Shown here one piece after another: positions 23,592 through 33,201 of a stretch of 43,743 bases of DNA. Numbering within the stretch: the stretch's first letter is position 1; the number at the start of each line of letters is the position of its first letter. The translations under genes were made by a program, and so were the position numbers. Source of the DNA: Candolleomyces eurysporus. Lineage: Eukaryota > Basidiomycota > Agaricomycetes > Agaricales > Psathyrellaceae. The DNA lies in assembly GCA_027579435.1 (NCBI GenBank), contig JANBPK010001527.1, positions 1 through 43,743 of the forward strand. Reading direction: 5' to 3'. Below the pieces are notes generated by a model, which did no database searches, was not told the DNA's origin, and was given only the letters and a program-made list of their open reading frames with translations.

Positions 23592-25673
23592 TTAAGGTAC
23601 CAAGCCAAACCGAATCCAAAGGGGGTAAGGCCTTTCCTCCTCTTCTTTCTCGTACGGCATCGGGCGAGAAAGGAAGAACGCAGTTAGGATTTTCTTGTCC
23701 ATCCCCCACACTTCGCCAAACATGGTGAAGAGAGTGACAGCGGATACAATCAACGAAAAGATCTTTCGAAATCGGAAAAGCAATGAGAATAGAATCTTGT
23801 ATCGCGATGGTTCAGCCGCTTACCTGACCGAATGACATCTCAGTGGAGCGAGAGGGATTGGAATTATTTGAAGCTTGAACCCAAAGTAAAAATGGGCCAA
23901 GGATTAGCGAACAGAACTTCAGAAGGTGAGCACGCCTCCATAATTCCCTACTAAATGTGATTGTTAGTCCTTGTCAACAGACCTAAGGCGGTTAGGGATG
24001 CTCACTTGATCTTGTTCCATTTCGGGAACTCATTCCATGGCCAGTGGGACGCTCCCAACCAGGAGGTGATCCACAACGAAATCATCATACTTTCCAATCT
24101 GAAATAGGACAGTTCCTTTCCATCTGGGGGTTTGTATGCGAAGCTCCTGTGGTATTTTACGTCGCAGATCAGCTCAAGCATGCTGTAGAACACAGCCATG
24201 AGGGAACAGAGAACCCTGCGGATTATACGGAGGGTCAGGAAAGGGCGTATGCTCTCAATCAAAGTGGGGAGGCGGACTGACATTAGGCTCGGCAAGAAGC
24301 GCCGCATGTTTGAATTAGAGAAATGGGAATGACTCCATTTTGCTGAAGTACCACCGATGAAGACGATCACCCAGCCTGTGACCGGGGGAAGACTTAAAGG
24401 GAACAGGAAATCTGAGCTTCTGAGAAACAACGTTACTCCAAGAAAAAAGACGACGCTGTGTCGCAGCAGATCAGTATTCTGCGCAGGGTCGAGCGTTCGG
24501 AGAATCTTACACAACACGGATGGCATATATTTTCCCCACGTTACTCCCCTTTCTCGGTTTCTCTCTAAACAGACCAGCGAGGACGAGCACTATGGAGAGG
24601 CAGCCCATGCCGTCAAACGCATACATGAGGCTTGGAATCGTTGATAGCTGGGCGGTTGTGATGAGGCAGACGAAGAGAGTTCGATTCATGAAATGAGGCC
24701 AACACTCCCATAGCACCTGTTCGGTCCAGCTGATCATATCGATGTTGTCCTCTGGTTTGGTGGTGGGCTTCTCTCCGATACCCTTACTAAGTGGCTGTAA
24801 TGTTCTGCACCACAACATCACACTTGGTCAAGAAGGATGGCGCATGACGGACAGTGGCTCAGTACTCACCGTGCTGGAACTTCGTACGTCTTCCTGCCCG
24901 TCCACGAGGATGCTAAAATTTTAGCAGCGCCGACAACTGTCCATATCATAAGGCTCTGAAAAGCCACCGGAAACACCCAAGCAACGTTATACCATAACGC
25001 CTTTCCATACTCGCGATTACATGCAGGCTGGCTGAATTGTATTCTTTTCGTTGGGATAAGTATGAGACAAATCAAGATGATTTCGAAGATCAAACTGAGG
25101 AGTGCGAGAGCTCTAGTAAGCTGAATCTCGAGTGACTTGTGCGCCGGAACGGACTTGTCAGCCGGCTGGATTGGGAAAACACTGGTGTTCCAAAAGGAGC
25201 AAATGGTGAGGAACCACAGGTGAAGAGAGGATGGTGAACAAGCGGAGACGAGAACAAAGATTCCGTCTGCGTTGGTAAGCTCTCCTTTCGACATAGAGAC
25301 TAGAGCAGCGATGAAGAGGGAATACAGCACGCTCAAGTGAGCATACAGCATAGTTCGGTGGAGCCTTGGGATGTAAGCGAGGACAATGGCTAAAGGCAGG
25401 CTCGTTCGACTCGAATTGAAATGTGAAAGAGCCAAAGACGCACCGTAGCTGAAGGTAGTGATGTAGACTGCGTTCTCAGGTCAATCAGAGTAGAGAAGAA
25501 GCGAATCGGATTGACTCACTGGAAACCTGCTGTCCAATGCCTGTGACATCCGTGTTAGGACATACGCCCAAATCGCAATGATCATCGGCCGGGTTGAGAC
25601 AAAAAGCCTTGAAGTACTTGGCCGGATCGGCCGCATGGCTGAAATTGAGGTCGGGAAAAATACCAGCTTCCAT
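23592..25673 (-). CDS. polytopic membrane protein, copy 2, intact
   Basis: Seven exons: 25520-25673, 25444-25467 (a 24-nt micro-exon), 24870-25389, 24511-24804, 24006-24455, 23824-23950 and 23592-23762. Introns are 52-65 nt with GT...AG ends, and every phase agrees, giving 579 aa. The N-terminus (MEAGIFPDLNFSHAAD, Cys-rich CLNPADDHCDLGVC) is followed by roughly ten hydrophobic segments, for example LSVLYSLFIAALVSM, ALLSLIFEIILICLILI, WVFPVAFQSLMIW, FVCLITTAQLS, LSIVLVLAGLF, LKFCSLILGPFLLWV and FSLIVSAVTLFTMF. The tail is charged (YEKEEERPYPLWIRF). It looks like an uncharacterised agaricomycete multi-pass membrane protein. No transporter or enzyme signature was recognised, so no substrate is proposed. 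It is duplicated together with RPN7. Confidence 0.87.
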
Positions 25674-25872
25674 GGTTTGATTTGACAGTTCCTTGACTCC
25701 GCAGAACAAAGACGTTTACCGCCAGGGTTGAAAGAAGAGTTAAACCTGGATGAACACCACAAGAGGACACTTTTATGCAGCTTAGACGCCCAACACCGGG
25801 TAAACACGTGTGTCAACGCAATGCGATATCATCATGGCGCATTACGATGAGACGTGTGGGCCAGCCGTTCCT

Positions 25873-26102
25873 TCACAAACATGGACAGCTGAGACTGATG
25901 CGGCGACGACGATGAGAGCGACGGAAGACGACTATTGGAACATGGTTGACTGAAGCCTTATTGTAAATATATGAAGTAGAGAATATATATACTAAAAGTC
26001 CGTGGAGTAAAGATTCAGAATAGGAGTTCGTGAAACGTATGATGAAATGCTGGAGTGATGAGAGCATCGACAAGGCTTAAACCTGACTAATGATACTCGA
26101 CA
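25873..26102 (-). mobile_element. solo LTR of a retrotransposon, copy 1
   Basis: A 230-bp insertion in unit 3. The empty site is preserved in unit 1 (ggcgttcctgactcatg, near 16626). It is flanked by a 5-bp direct repeat ttcct (25868-25872 and 26103-26107). On the minus strand it begins TGTCGAGTATCATTAG and ends TTTGTGA, against TG...CA in the other copy. It carries a TATA-rich stretch (agtatatatattctc in minus orientation). It matches 42910-43144 over its full length in the opposite orientation. A 5-bp target duplication with TG...CA ends is the usual signature of an LTR; no internal coding region is present. Confidence 0.8.
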
Positions 26103-26743
26103 TTCCTGACTCATGTCGAAGCGATCGATGGTTATAGCACGAGGTATATATCTAGGGGTAAATGAAAACCCGGTTCACCTCGTGTCATGTACCGGCCGGG
26201 CTGTGACACTTCTGCGTCATTTGAAGGGGTTCGTTTAGCGCCCAGCAGACTCGAGTCCCGTGTTCCTCTTCGCCAGCTCTTTGAAAGGACCGATACGCTT
26301 CCGAGTCAGGACAGGTGCGCCAGAAAGCTGAGTACGTCCGATTCAAACCTCGGACTTAGGAATCCGTAAACTTTCACTAGCTTTCCACGAGGCGTCAGCG
26401 GCAGGTACCCATTCAGTCGGAATCTTGTCGGAATGGTCATGGGGTCTAGCAGGCGTCTAAGCCCTGTGCCTAGGGGCGTTAATGTGCTTCTATCAGCAAC
26501 GGTTCTGGATATGTCAATACACGAGAGACAAGACCAAGGAAACCACTGCCTCGACTATCTTTCATCTTGTTGGGAACCTCCTTCTGACTGTACCCGCTGG
26601 TTGGCACGGACGACTCGACTCGTCCTAACAGCTCGAAAGTGAACNAAAAAATACTACCAAAGTCTTGAATCGTTCTCGAAGGTAATGAATTATATACTTT
26701 CTCTATTACTACAACGCCTCCTCGAGCGATCCTCAATAACTAA

Positions 26744-28460
26744 CTAGTACAGAACCTTACTCAACCTCTGCACTTCGTTAAGTAGCACATCACCCTGCTT
26801 GACCACCACTTCGTACTGCATCGTCTTCAAAGAAGGACGTGTAGTCTCGACGATACCGTTCACTCGGTCGATCCGGGCGTGGAGGCGCGAGGTTGAGATG
26901 AATCGCGAGAGTTCGCTGTTCATCGGTGGGTTAGCGAGCGTATTCGGCAAGGAGAGGAGGAAAATAACGCACCTGTCGATAAATTCAACACTAACTCCAA
27001 ACGCTCTCGCCAGACTGTCCAACGTCAAACTCCTATAGCTCTCCAAAAGCTGTGTGTATGCCAGGATTCGCATCTCGCGGACGTAGTATCTGCAGGCGAA
27101 GGGAGACCGAGGTATAGCAGAATAAATGAACAAAGGGAAGAAGACAGGAGGACGCTCGAACCCACCTCGCATGCACACCCAACACCCGACTTGGCACCAA
27201 CACGCTCTGCTCCAATTCCGCGAGGGCCACAAAGAACTTGTCATAATGACACTCGTACAGGTTCTTGACGAGATCGCCAAGGAGCGGGAGGTCGGGGATG
27301 ACCTGGTTGACCTCGGGGGATGATATGACCTGTGTGCGAACTCGTTTCAGCTACTTATTCTTTTACAGCGAGCGAGCGAGCGAAGATGTCAAAGAATGAG
27401 GGAACGAAAGAGGACGTAATAAAGACTCGAACCAGAACAAGAACGAGAAGTCTGAGAATCGATAACGCACCTTCTTCTTCAACTCAACCCGCCCAAGACA
27501 CAATGCGCCACTAATAACGGCCATAGCTACAAAATCAGTAAAGCTGATCACTTCGGTGGCGGTAAACGTTGAAAGAGCGTCCAGGAAGAGGTCAGCGGCA
27601 CGCTTGAATTGACGGGTGGAGATGAGGTGGAGGGCGGTGTAGACTTTGAGGCGATTGCGACGGTCCCAGTCGCCTCCTTCGTCGATGAGTCTTTTTGTGG
27701 AGGGGCACGGAGCGCGAAAACGAGATGGAAAGCGAGAGATAGAGGGAAAGGAGAGCGAAAAGAAATGTAAGCCCAGGAAAGAGAGAAACGGGGGGAAGCA
27801 AAGGACGTACTTTTCAGCTTTCGCCATATACTCCGTTACGAGATTCGTATCGCCAAAGAAGAACCCGATTCTGGCGATGGTGAGGACGATGTCGATACGG
27901 GAGCCTAGTCCCGGTGTCTTTTCGAGGGCGAGTTTTTGAGCGGCGAGGGCTTTGTCCTGAACAGTTGGTTAGCGAGGGTTAGGAAGGCGACGAGGAAGGA
28001 GAGACTCACTTTATCCCCAATCCTCGTCAAATAATTGGCCTTGGCCTTTAACGCATCGCTAATCTCAGTCTCCCCCTCTGTCTTCTCGGCATCGGCCAAT
28101 CTTTCATCTAGCCTCTTGAGCTCTTGCTCGTTGGCTGACTCGAGTTCCGCAAGGAGTTTCGAGTCTAGAGGCAGTGATAACGACGTCGATATTGATGTCG
28201 ATGCCGAGGCGGAGGCGGAGGAGGAAGAGGCTGCGGTGGTCAAGCTGCGGTACCACGGGCCCATTTCTATCTCACAGAAAGACATATTTTCAGTTGAATG
28301 AGGGAGATAAAGAGAGAAGACGCGTACCGTCAGCTTTGATCCCCTCCAACAACTTGCTCCTCGCATTCTCGTGTAGACGCTTCAAGGCTGGGTTCGATAG
28401 GACATAGAGGTTCTGGGGCAACGTCAGGTTGGGGATCGGGAGTACGACTTCTTCTGCCAT
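26744..28460 (-). CDS. RPN7: 26S proteasome regulatory subunit Rpn7 (PSMD6), intact copy
   Basis: Seven exons: 28328-28460, 28010-28266, 27811-27956, 27471-27690, 27166-27329, 26973-27089 and 26744-26915. All six introns are GT...AG and all phases agree, giving 402 aa (human PSMD6 is 389). The start is [20 protein letters not shown]. The conserved blocks are in order: [115 protein letters not shown] (start of the PCI winged helix) and [20 protein letters not shown]. Rpn7 is a scaffold subunit of the 19S lid with TPR-like helices and a PCI domain; it acts in ubiquitin-dependent protein degradation and is essential in yeast. Residues about 55-70 are a Ser/Ala-rich insertion. It is divergent from the gene at 28727, with 266 bp between the starts. 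Confidence 0.95.
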
Positions 28461-28726
28461 CGTCGGGGTAGTCGAGCTCGTCGTGGGTGGCGATGAAGAG
28501 GAGGATGAGGACGAGGACGAGGAAGGGGAACGAGGAGACGCGTCATCTTAGCAGTTTCTTCCCACGGTCTAAATACAGACGCGCGAGATGGGAGATGCCG
28601 TCGTTGCCGTGCAGTGCACCTCGTCGATGACCTTTACACCAGGCGCAGAATGGGGCTAAAGGTGGGCTGTCCGCACATCCGCCTCATATGCCCACTCGAA
28701 TTCGAACGCCACCCCCAAATCTCACT
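28461..28726. promoter_or_regulatory. shared divergent promoter region of RPN7 and the 446-aa gene
   Basis: A 266-bp stretch between two divergent start codons. It holds a GA-rich tract (28497-28530, gaggatgaggacgagg) and the element atcttagcagtttc, then ccacggtctaaatacagac. Related copies of this last element stand before RPN7 pseudogene 1 (about 19085-19120), near RPN7 pseudogene 2 (about 23360), and detached at about 33065, 36525-36575 and 41430-41470. No TATA box could be assigned with confidence. Confidence 0.5.
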
Positions 28727-30455
28727 ATGCCTTCCCTTCTCCACCGCATTCTTCCCAGGATCCCAGCCGTCTCTGCCATTCGACGCAAGGTCAATAGAGC
28801 CTGGAAGGGGTCCTCAGGATTGTCCAAAGGCTCGAGCCAAGACGCTGAAGGAGAAGCTGCGGAATCGCGGCGTCGGCTACTGTGTCAAAATGCGATCCCC
28901 ATTGTGAACGTAATGTTCTCCGTTGCGGAAACGATACCAGTTTTCGGAACGACTCTGAAAGGAGCGATGGAAGCCCTGTTCNAAAGTGCTCGTACTTGTT
29001 GAGGTGAGTGCCTTCTGATCCCTTCGTCCCATATATCCTGATCCTCGAGTAAGCAACGATTTCAAATCTCGGATGCTATCCAAGAACTCGAGCGCAAGCT
29101 TGCCTCCCTGACGGACCACCTATCCAAGGGTCCGCCGTCGGAGCAACTGGCGAGACTTCTCTGGTGAGCGACGTGGCAAGATCGACGCGCATGTTCCTCA
29201 CAAATTCATACCTACCCAACAGTGAGCTCAACAAAATCGAGTCCGCCCTGAAACCCCTGCTCGACAAGAAGGGGGTACGCTACGAAACGGTCTTGAAGAC
29301 TATCGATCAGTTCTCGAGATTCATCGACTCATGTTTGTTGGAATATACGGTACGCTTACCAACGATGTATCTTTGAGCCTTTTCCTTCGAATTAATCATT
29401 CCATTTCAGACCTTAGTTGTCACTGAAATGCGGCAGACGTTTTTGGAAATGTCAACTAACATTACTACGCTTCGGCGAGAGATCGCTTTGGTGGAGGTCA
29501 TAAAGGTCATTGATCCTTTTGGCAACTCTCAAACGGTTTTGAAGGTGGATGCAACGGACTGTATGGTACGTTTCCCAGTACTGTTCCCAAGACCTCACTG
29601 ATCGCTTGTTCGAAATTCAGGGGATTGCGAGACTGATCGTGCAGCGATACTCGTACAATCCAGTCTTTCAGCGCATCCTGGAGAGCTTCGTACATGCTAG
29701 AGAATTCGAGCTCAAGTTGGACGATCAGCGGAGAATCTCTTCGCTTAAAGATGCAGATCTAGCATCCATCGAACGAAGCTCAAAGGTGGTGATGAGTGTT
29801 ATCGTCTACCAGGAAACAGTGCCCGATCGTCGTAACGCTCGCTGCCCACTTTGTGCCAAGGACATCCCTTACAAGCAGACTCGAACAGATAGGGCAATCT
29901 GGTGAGTCTCGCAAATACTAATTAACGACCAACCTATTGATTGGCCAAGTTCAAATTGTGATCGGCGAGTGACCGTTGGCGCGACGCCCAGCAAGCCTCC
30001 CAAGGCCGATCGGCCAGTGGGGTTCGACATTAGCATGCTGCGCCAGCTTACTATAATTCTCGCAGAGTCCGGCGCGTTCACATCTAGTTCCAATGGTGCG
30101 CCTCCACTCTTCGCGTTTTGTGCTTCTAAATGCTTACCCTAAGCCCTTGTAGACTTCGGCACCAAGTTCAACAATTCTGTCCAAAGGATATTCGGAGGCA
30201 TCGTTCGCCCAGTTCTCCTTTGCTGGGAGACAAACGATCCCATAAACGGTTGGTATGCCGAAGCTAGGCGTGAGCGACACTCGTATTCGGCTTATGAAGC
30301 TTCTTACTAACGATCTATTCATAATAGTTGTGAAAGTCGATCATACCAATGTCCGCTTCACTCAGGCACGCGCTGCAACGAGGATGAAGGCGAGAGAAAT
30401 GGCGGCGAGATCTGGCTATGAGGAGATATGTGCCCAGTTTCCTGAAGGGCTTTAA
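28727..30455 (+). CDS. ubiquitin-like / zinc-ribbon / dsRBD-like protein
   Basis: Eight exons: 28727-29003 (the N at 28982 is spurious), 29054-29163, 29223-29349, 29410-29565, 29621-29901, 29950-30095, 30153-30269 and 30328-30455. Introns are 48-60 nt and all phases agree, giving 446 aa. The start is MPSLLHRILPRIPAVSAI. Residues about 50-170 are helical (NAIPIVNVMFSVAETIPVFG; SDAIQELERKLASLTDHL), like the N-terminal helical regions of fungal signalling proteins. Residues about 175-290 look like a fungal ubiquitin-like domain (VIDPFGNSQTVLKVDATDC ... VVMSVIVYQ). A zinc ribbon follows: CPLC near residue 298 and CSNC near residue 317. The last about 80 residues (KFNNSVQRIFGGIVR ... WYAEAR ... 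ATRMKAREMAARSGYEEI) resemble a dsRBD and match the small gene at 12049-12430. The domain architecture is inferred from motifs; the function is unknown. Downstream lie several decayed paralogues. Confidence 0.85.
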
Positions 30456-31059
30456 GCTCAATAGTCTACGTAAACAAAGTAAAACACCTTTTCTTATATA
30501 TCAACAAATAGCTTGATACAGCCGTAGTTCAAGTCACGGTCGTGTAAGTTAAGGCTGACTGATACGCTTTCGTCCCGGGTACCTGTGGATGGCCATCTTT
30601 GGCCCGAAAGTCTGGTTCCCGCTTCAGAAGAGTCTCCCCGTTTGAGCACAAGTCGCTTGTTGCTGCTGCTAAAGGGTGGGCATGGCCAACATTGAATATG
30701 ATGTCAAGCTGAACCGGCAAATGACAGTCTCAAATTTACACATTCACTGAATACCCCGAAACTCACTACGAGATGGATTGGTTGCAAATTCAAAGAGGAC
30801 CGAAGCTCCTGGTGAAATCGTGCTAGCGACATTGCCTACGAGCGATGGTCAGATCCAGACTATCCAGGGAAAACCACAATGTGTCAGTAAAGAGACAACA
30901 TGTCCAGATATCGTGAATGAATTTCTTGTGAGGATGGGGAAGTGTTCTAGAAGTGCGCGGGCCGGCCTACGATGTGCGTCAGTGTCAGAGACCCGAACTG
31001 GAAGCAGAAAATTTCGAGCTAATCAAGTCAGAGGGATCGAGTCTCCCCCCCCCCCCAGC
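30456..31059. other. intergenic, no gene seen
   Basis: An AT-rich 3' flank follows the stop at 30455, then unassigned sequence. The ORF at 30778-31071 has no motif. A run of 13 or more C residues at about 31047-31059 marks the junction to the next paralogue fragment. Confidence 0.4.
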
Positions 31060-31400
31060 ACCGTTTCCTAAACCTCGCTAAACGCTGTTCGCAATGCATG
31101 CGATTGCGACACTGATTGTTCAGCGATCCTCGTATAATCCAGTGTTTCAGTCGGTCCCGGAGAGCTTTGTGCATGCTGGCAAATTCGAGCTCAAGCTAGA
31201 CGAACAGCGGAAAATCTCCTTACTTCGAGATGCAGGCCTAACATACATCGAGCGAAGCTCAGGGGTGGTAATGAGCGTTATCGTCTACCCGGCAGTGCCC
31301 GATCGCCGTAACGCTCTCTGCCCACTTTGTAATGGGAACATCCCTTACGAGTGGACTCAAACGGAGGGCAATGCTCCACGTCAACGAGGGAATCGAAAAT
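31060..31400 (+). pseudogene. fragment of the 446-aa gene (exon 5 only)
   Basis: The sequence corresponds to intron 4 and exon 5 of the gene at 28727-30455. It reads LIVQRSSYNPVFQSVPESFV, then KFELKLDEQRKISLLRDAGL, VVMSVIVY and CPLCNGNIPY. The exon's 3' splice site has changed (gcaatgcatg where exon 5 of the intact gene is preceded by attcag). Exons 1-4 and 6-8 are absent. Conserved non-coding sequence that precedes the secreted-protein genes follows directly. Confidence 0.8.
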
Positions 31401-32093
31401 GGTCAAGTCGGGTTATTTTAAGACGGGGTCAATCTTCCTGTCAGAGGGTGGCTACACCGCCATCGGGACGTATCGGCTCAGAAAACCGATTTCAAGATTC
31501 TCCTACCAGTCAAAGACAATGCTTTCTTTACTCTGCATTGAAACTCGCCAGCCATCGTGAGGTGATGTCTAGCCCTGCAGGCTATTGGTGAGTTGGACGG
31601 AGGGAACGGGTTATCTAGTATTATTAGCCGCCTGTCTTTACGGCCGGAGCTTCCGATGAAGGACTGAACGTTACACTGCGTAGACATTTGGAATGTGCGA
31701 TGCTAGGCACATTCGAGGCCAGAGGCCATGCCCTTCATCTGATGAATGAGGGCACGCATCCCGATGCTGATTTGCCACTTCGTGTTTTCAGTCAAAATGA
31801 AGTTCATATTGCTCAGTGCGGTACTGTGCGGCGAATTCGAACCCCGTAGTCGAGTCCCGTGCAGTGCGGATGCGATGCCAGATCCCAGTATCCTGTAATG
31901 CACACAACATCTGGAATGTTGCAGCGACTCCTAGAGCAGTAGATGGCGGCACGCCTTCGGTTAGGGATCACCAGTGCTGAGGCCAATATAAACTGAGAGG
32001 TAGAATCCCATTCCAACCAACCTGCTCCCATCGTACCCAGCTTCGTGCCCAACCTTCGCCTTCCTACTACTGTCCGCCTCTGAAACACGCGTC
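31400..32093 (+). repeat. conserved 5' flank of secreted-protein gene A (one of four)
   Basis: A block repeated at about 36060-37082 (B), 39700-40430 (C) and 41520-42179 (D). Landmarks are ccatcgggacgt..tcggctcag, ctttacg(g)gcggagcttcc, cacattcgaggcc, cacttaaaatgaagttcata (changed in A) and cctagagcagtag(g/a)tggcgg(c/t). A TATA-like box (tataaac) lies at 31987-31993, about 100 bp before the ATG. In B the middle part is internally duplicated (the cattcgaggcc/aatgaag block occurs twice, 36390-36490 and 36700-36810). Confidence 0.75.
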
Positions 32094-32693
32094 ATGCGTT
32101 TCGCCTACCTCCTCTTTGGTCTCTTCGTCTCCCAAGGTATGACAGCCACCGTCGGCCATCTTTCACCACGAAGACTCATAACGTCCCCTCCTCCCTTTCT
32201 AGTCTGCGCTTCTGTCCTACCGTTAGGGCACAACGTACATAGACGCCAAGTTAGCCCGGTTGTGCCTTATACGACCGCGTGCGAATCCGAATGTGCAGCT
32301 TCGCTGGCCCTGGACGAAGTTCGTACCCACAACCGGCTGCTCTTCTCCCCTTCTGACACCGTCGTTTGAATCTTCCAGAGCTGCCAAGGCAGCGATAAGG
32401 ACTTCTCATGCTACTGCACCCAAACCGCCAGTGCCGACTATATAGCGTGTATAGAATGTACATTGGCAAATGCGGAGCTAACGCCCGAGGAGATAGCGGA
32501 TTTCGCCGCGGCGGCTAATACTTTCATTGAAGGTGAGTTTGAACCTTTCTAGATCATGGAAATGATGCGAATCTGATCTCCAAAAGACGGTGTCAAAGTT
32601 TGCAAGGAAACCTATAATATCGACGTTCCAGGCGGAAACGTAACCATTGCAGGCACTCCGCCACCCGCTGACGCGACCCCGACCGAGGCGTAG
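32094..32693 (+). CDS. small secreted eight-cysteine protein, CFEM-like spacing, copy A
   Basis: Four exons: 32094-32136, 32203-32318, 32379-32532 and 32587-32693; phases agree, giving 139 aa. A signal peptide (MRFAYLLFGLFVSQVCAS) is split by intron 1. A dibasic RRQ follows, possibly a Kex2-type site, then the Cys core: C-x3-C-x9-C-x8-C-x1-C-x10-C-x2-C, and a last Cys near residue 111. KDFSCYC places an Asp three residues before C4, as in CFEM domains. The C-terminal tail is Pro/Thr-rich (PPPADATPTEA). A TGA near 32368, in frame with exon 2, is inside intron 2 (GTTCGT...TTCCAG, 60 nt), so the gene is not broken. CFEM proteins are fungal extracellular proteins, and some bind haem; that role here is an inference. 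Confidence 0.82.
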
Positions 32694-33201
32694 GTAAATT
32701 GGTTTGGAATCATGACCTACTTAGTCTCTCTTTTCTCCTGGACTTGTGACGATTTTAACGCTGTTGCTTCTCCTGTATTTGTGTTTCCTATGGACAATCC
32801 GGGCGCGTCGGACCTTTTCCTTCATACAAGGCTCAGTTCAATGCTATACATGTCTCATTCAACATTTTCAAAGACACGAACTCGTTTATTCTGGCTGCGG
32901 CAGACTGTCAAGTAGTAATTGAGTTATCGAAACGGAAGGTAGGAATGGGTGGCGACGATGGTTGTAAGAGACGCTTGACTCCAAACACGATTCCTTCCAC
33001 CAGACTCTCCCTCCTCGTTCCCGATCATTTTCGCGAATACTAGTCATCACGATCGCGAAATGACCAGCTTAGCAGTGCCTTCCCACAGTCCCATTCAGTC
33101 ACGGCATTTGTGCTCCACAACTCAACGTCCGACATGGCAAAACGGCGTCGAGTAGTAGGAGGAATCGAACCTCGAGCGTCTATACAGCCCCAAACCTCAC
33201 T
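32694..33201. other. 3' flank of gene A and junction to the next unit
   Basis: The sequence is shared with the 3' flanks of B (37687-38070), C (41032-41400) and D (42798-43480): ctctttttctcctggac, tatggacaa(t/c)ccgggcgc, cattcaacattt.aaaggcacgaactcgttta. Near 33060-33110 there is a copy of the RPN7-side promoter element (cttagcagtgccttcccacag). No gene was seen. Confidence 0.5.

Larger units (their letters stand above)
21716..25840. repeat. segmental duplication unit 2 (flank + RPN7 pseudogene + membrane gene)
   Basis: The second direct copy of the unit at 16608-21715. It carries the internally deleted RPN7 and the intact membrane gene. Boundaries are approximate. Confidence 0.8.
25841..28570. 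repeat. segmental duplication unit 3 (flank + intact RPN7, no membrane gene)
   Basis: The third copy of the unit. Its flank matches unit 1 at 16608-17380 but is interrupted by a 230-bp solo LTR at 25873-26102. It contains the intact RPN7 and ends in the shared promoter region near 28570, where unit 1 would continue into the membrane gene. Confidence 0.8.
2807..28982. other. isolated single-base Ns
   Basis: Ns occur at 2807, 4341, 4505, 4775, 8253, 8347, 9177, 16446, 18661, 20431, 20440, 26645 and 28982. At 2807, 8253, 8347 and 28982, deleting the N restores the reading frame expected from paralogues or from neighbouring frames, so these Ns are extra bases and not unknown ones. At 4341 the N must be counted as a base to keep the frame open. 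Confidence 0.75.

Noticed and set aside
29164..29376. ORF of 70 codons as a separate exon of the 446-aa gene
   Set aside because: The first 59 bases fit an intron (GTGAGC...CAACAG), and only its removal joins exons 2 and 3 in frame.
31047..31059. Poly-C run as a functional element
   Set aside because: It sits at a unit junction in non-coding sequence and is more likely slippage or a sequencing artefact.
32319..32378. In-frame TGA in secreted-protein copies A (and C, near 40703), suggesting pseudogenes
   Set aside because: The stop lies in a phase-0 intron (GTTCGT...CAG) whose removal keeps the cysteine core in frame in all four copies, including D, where the intron length is not a multiple of three.
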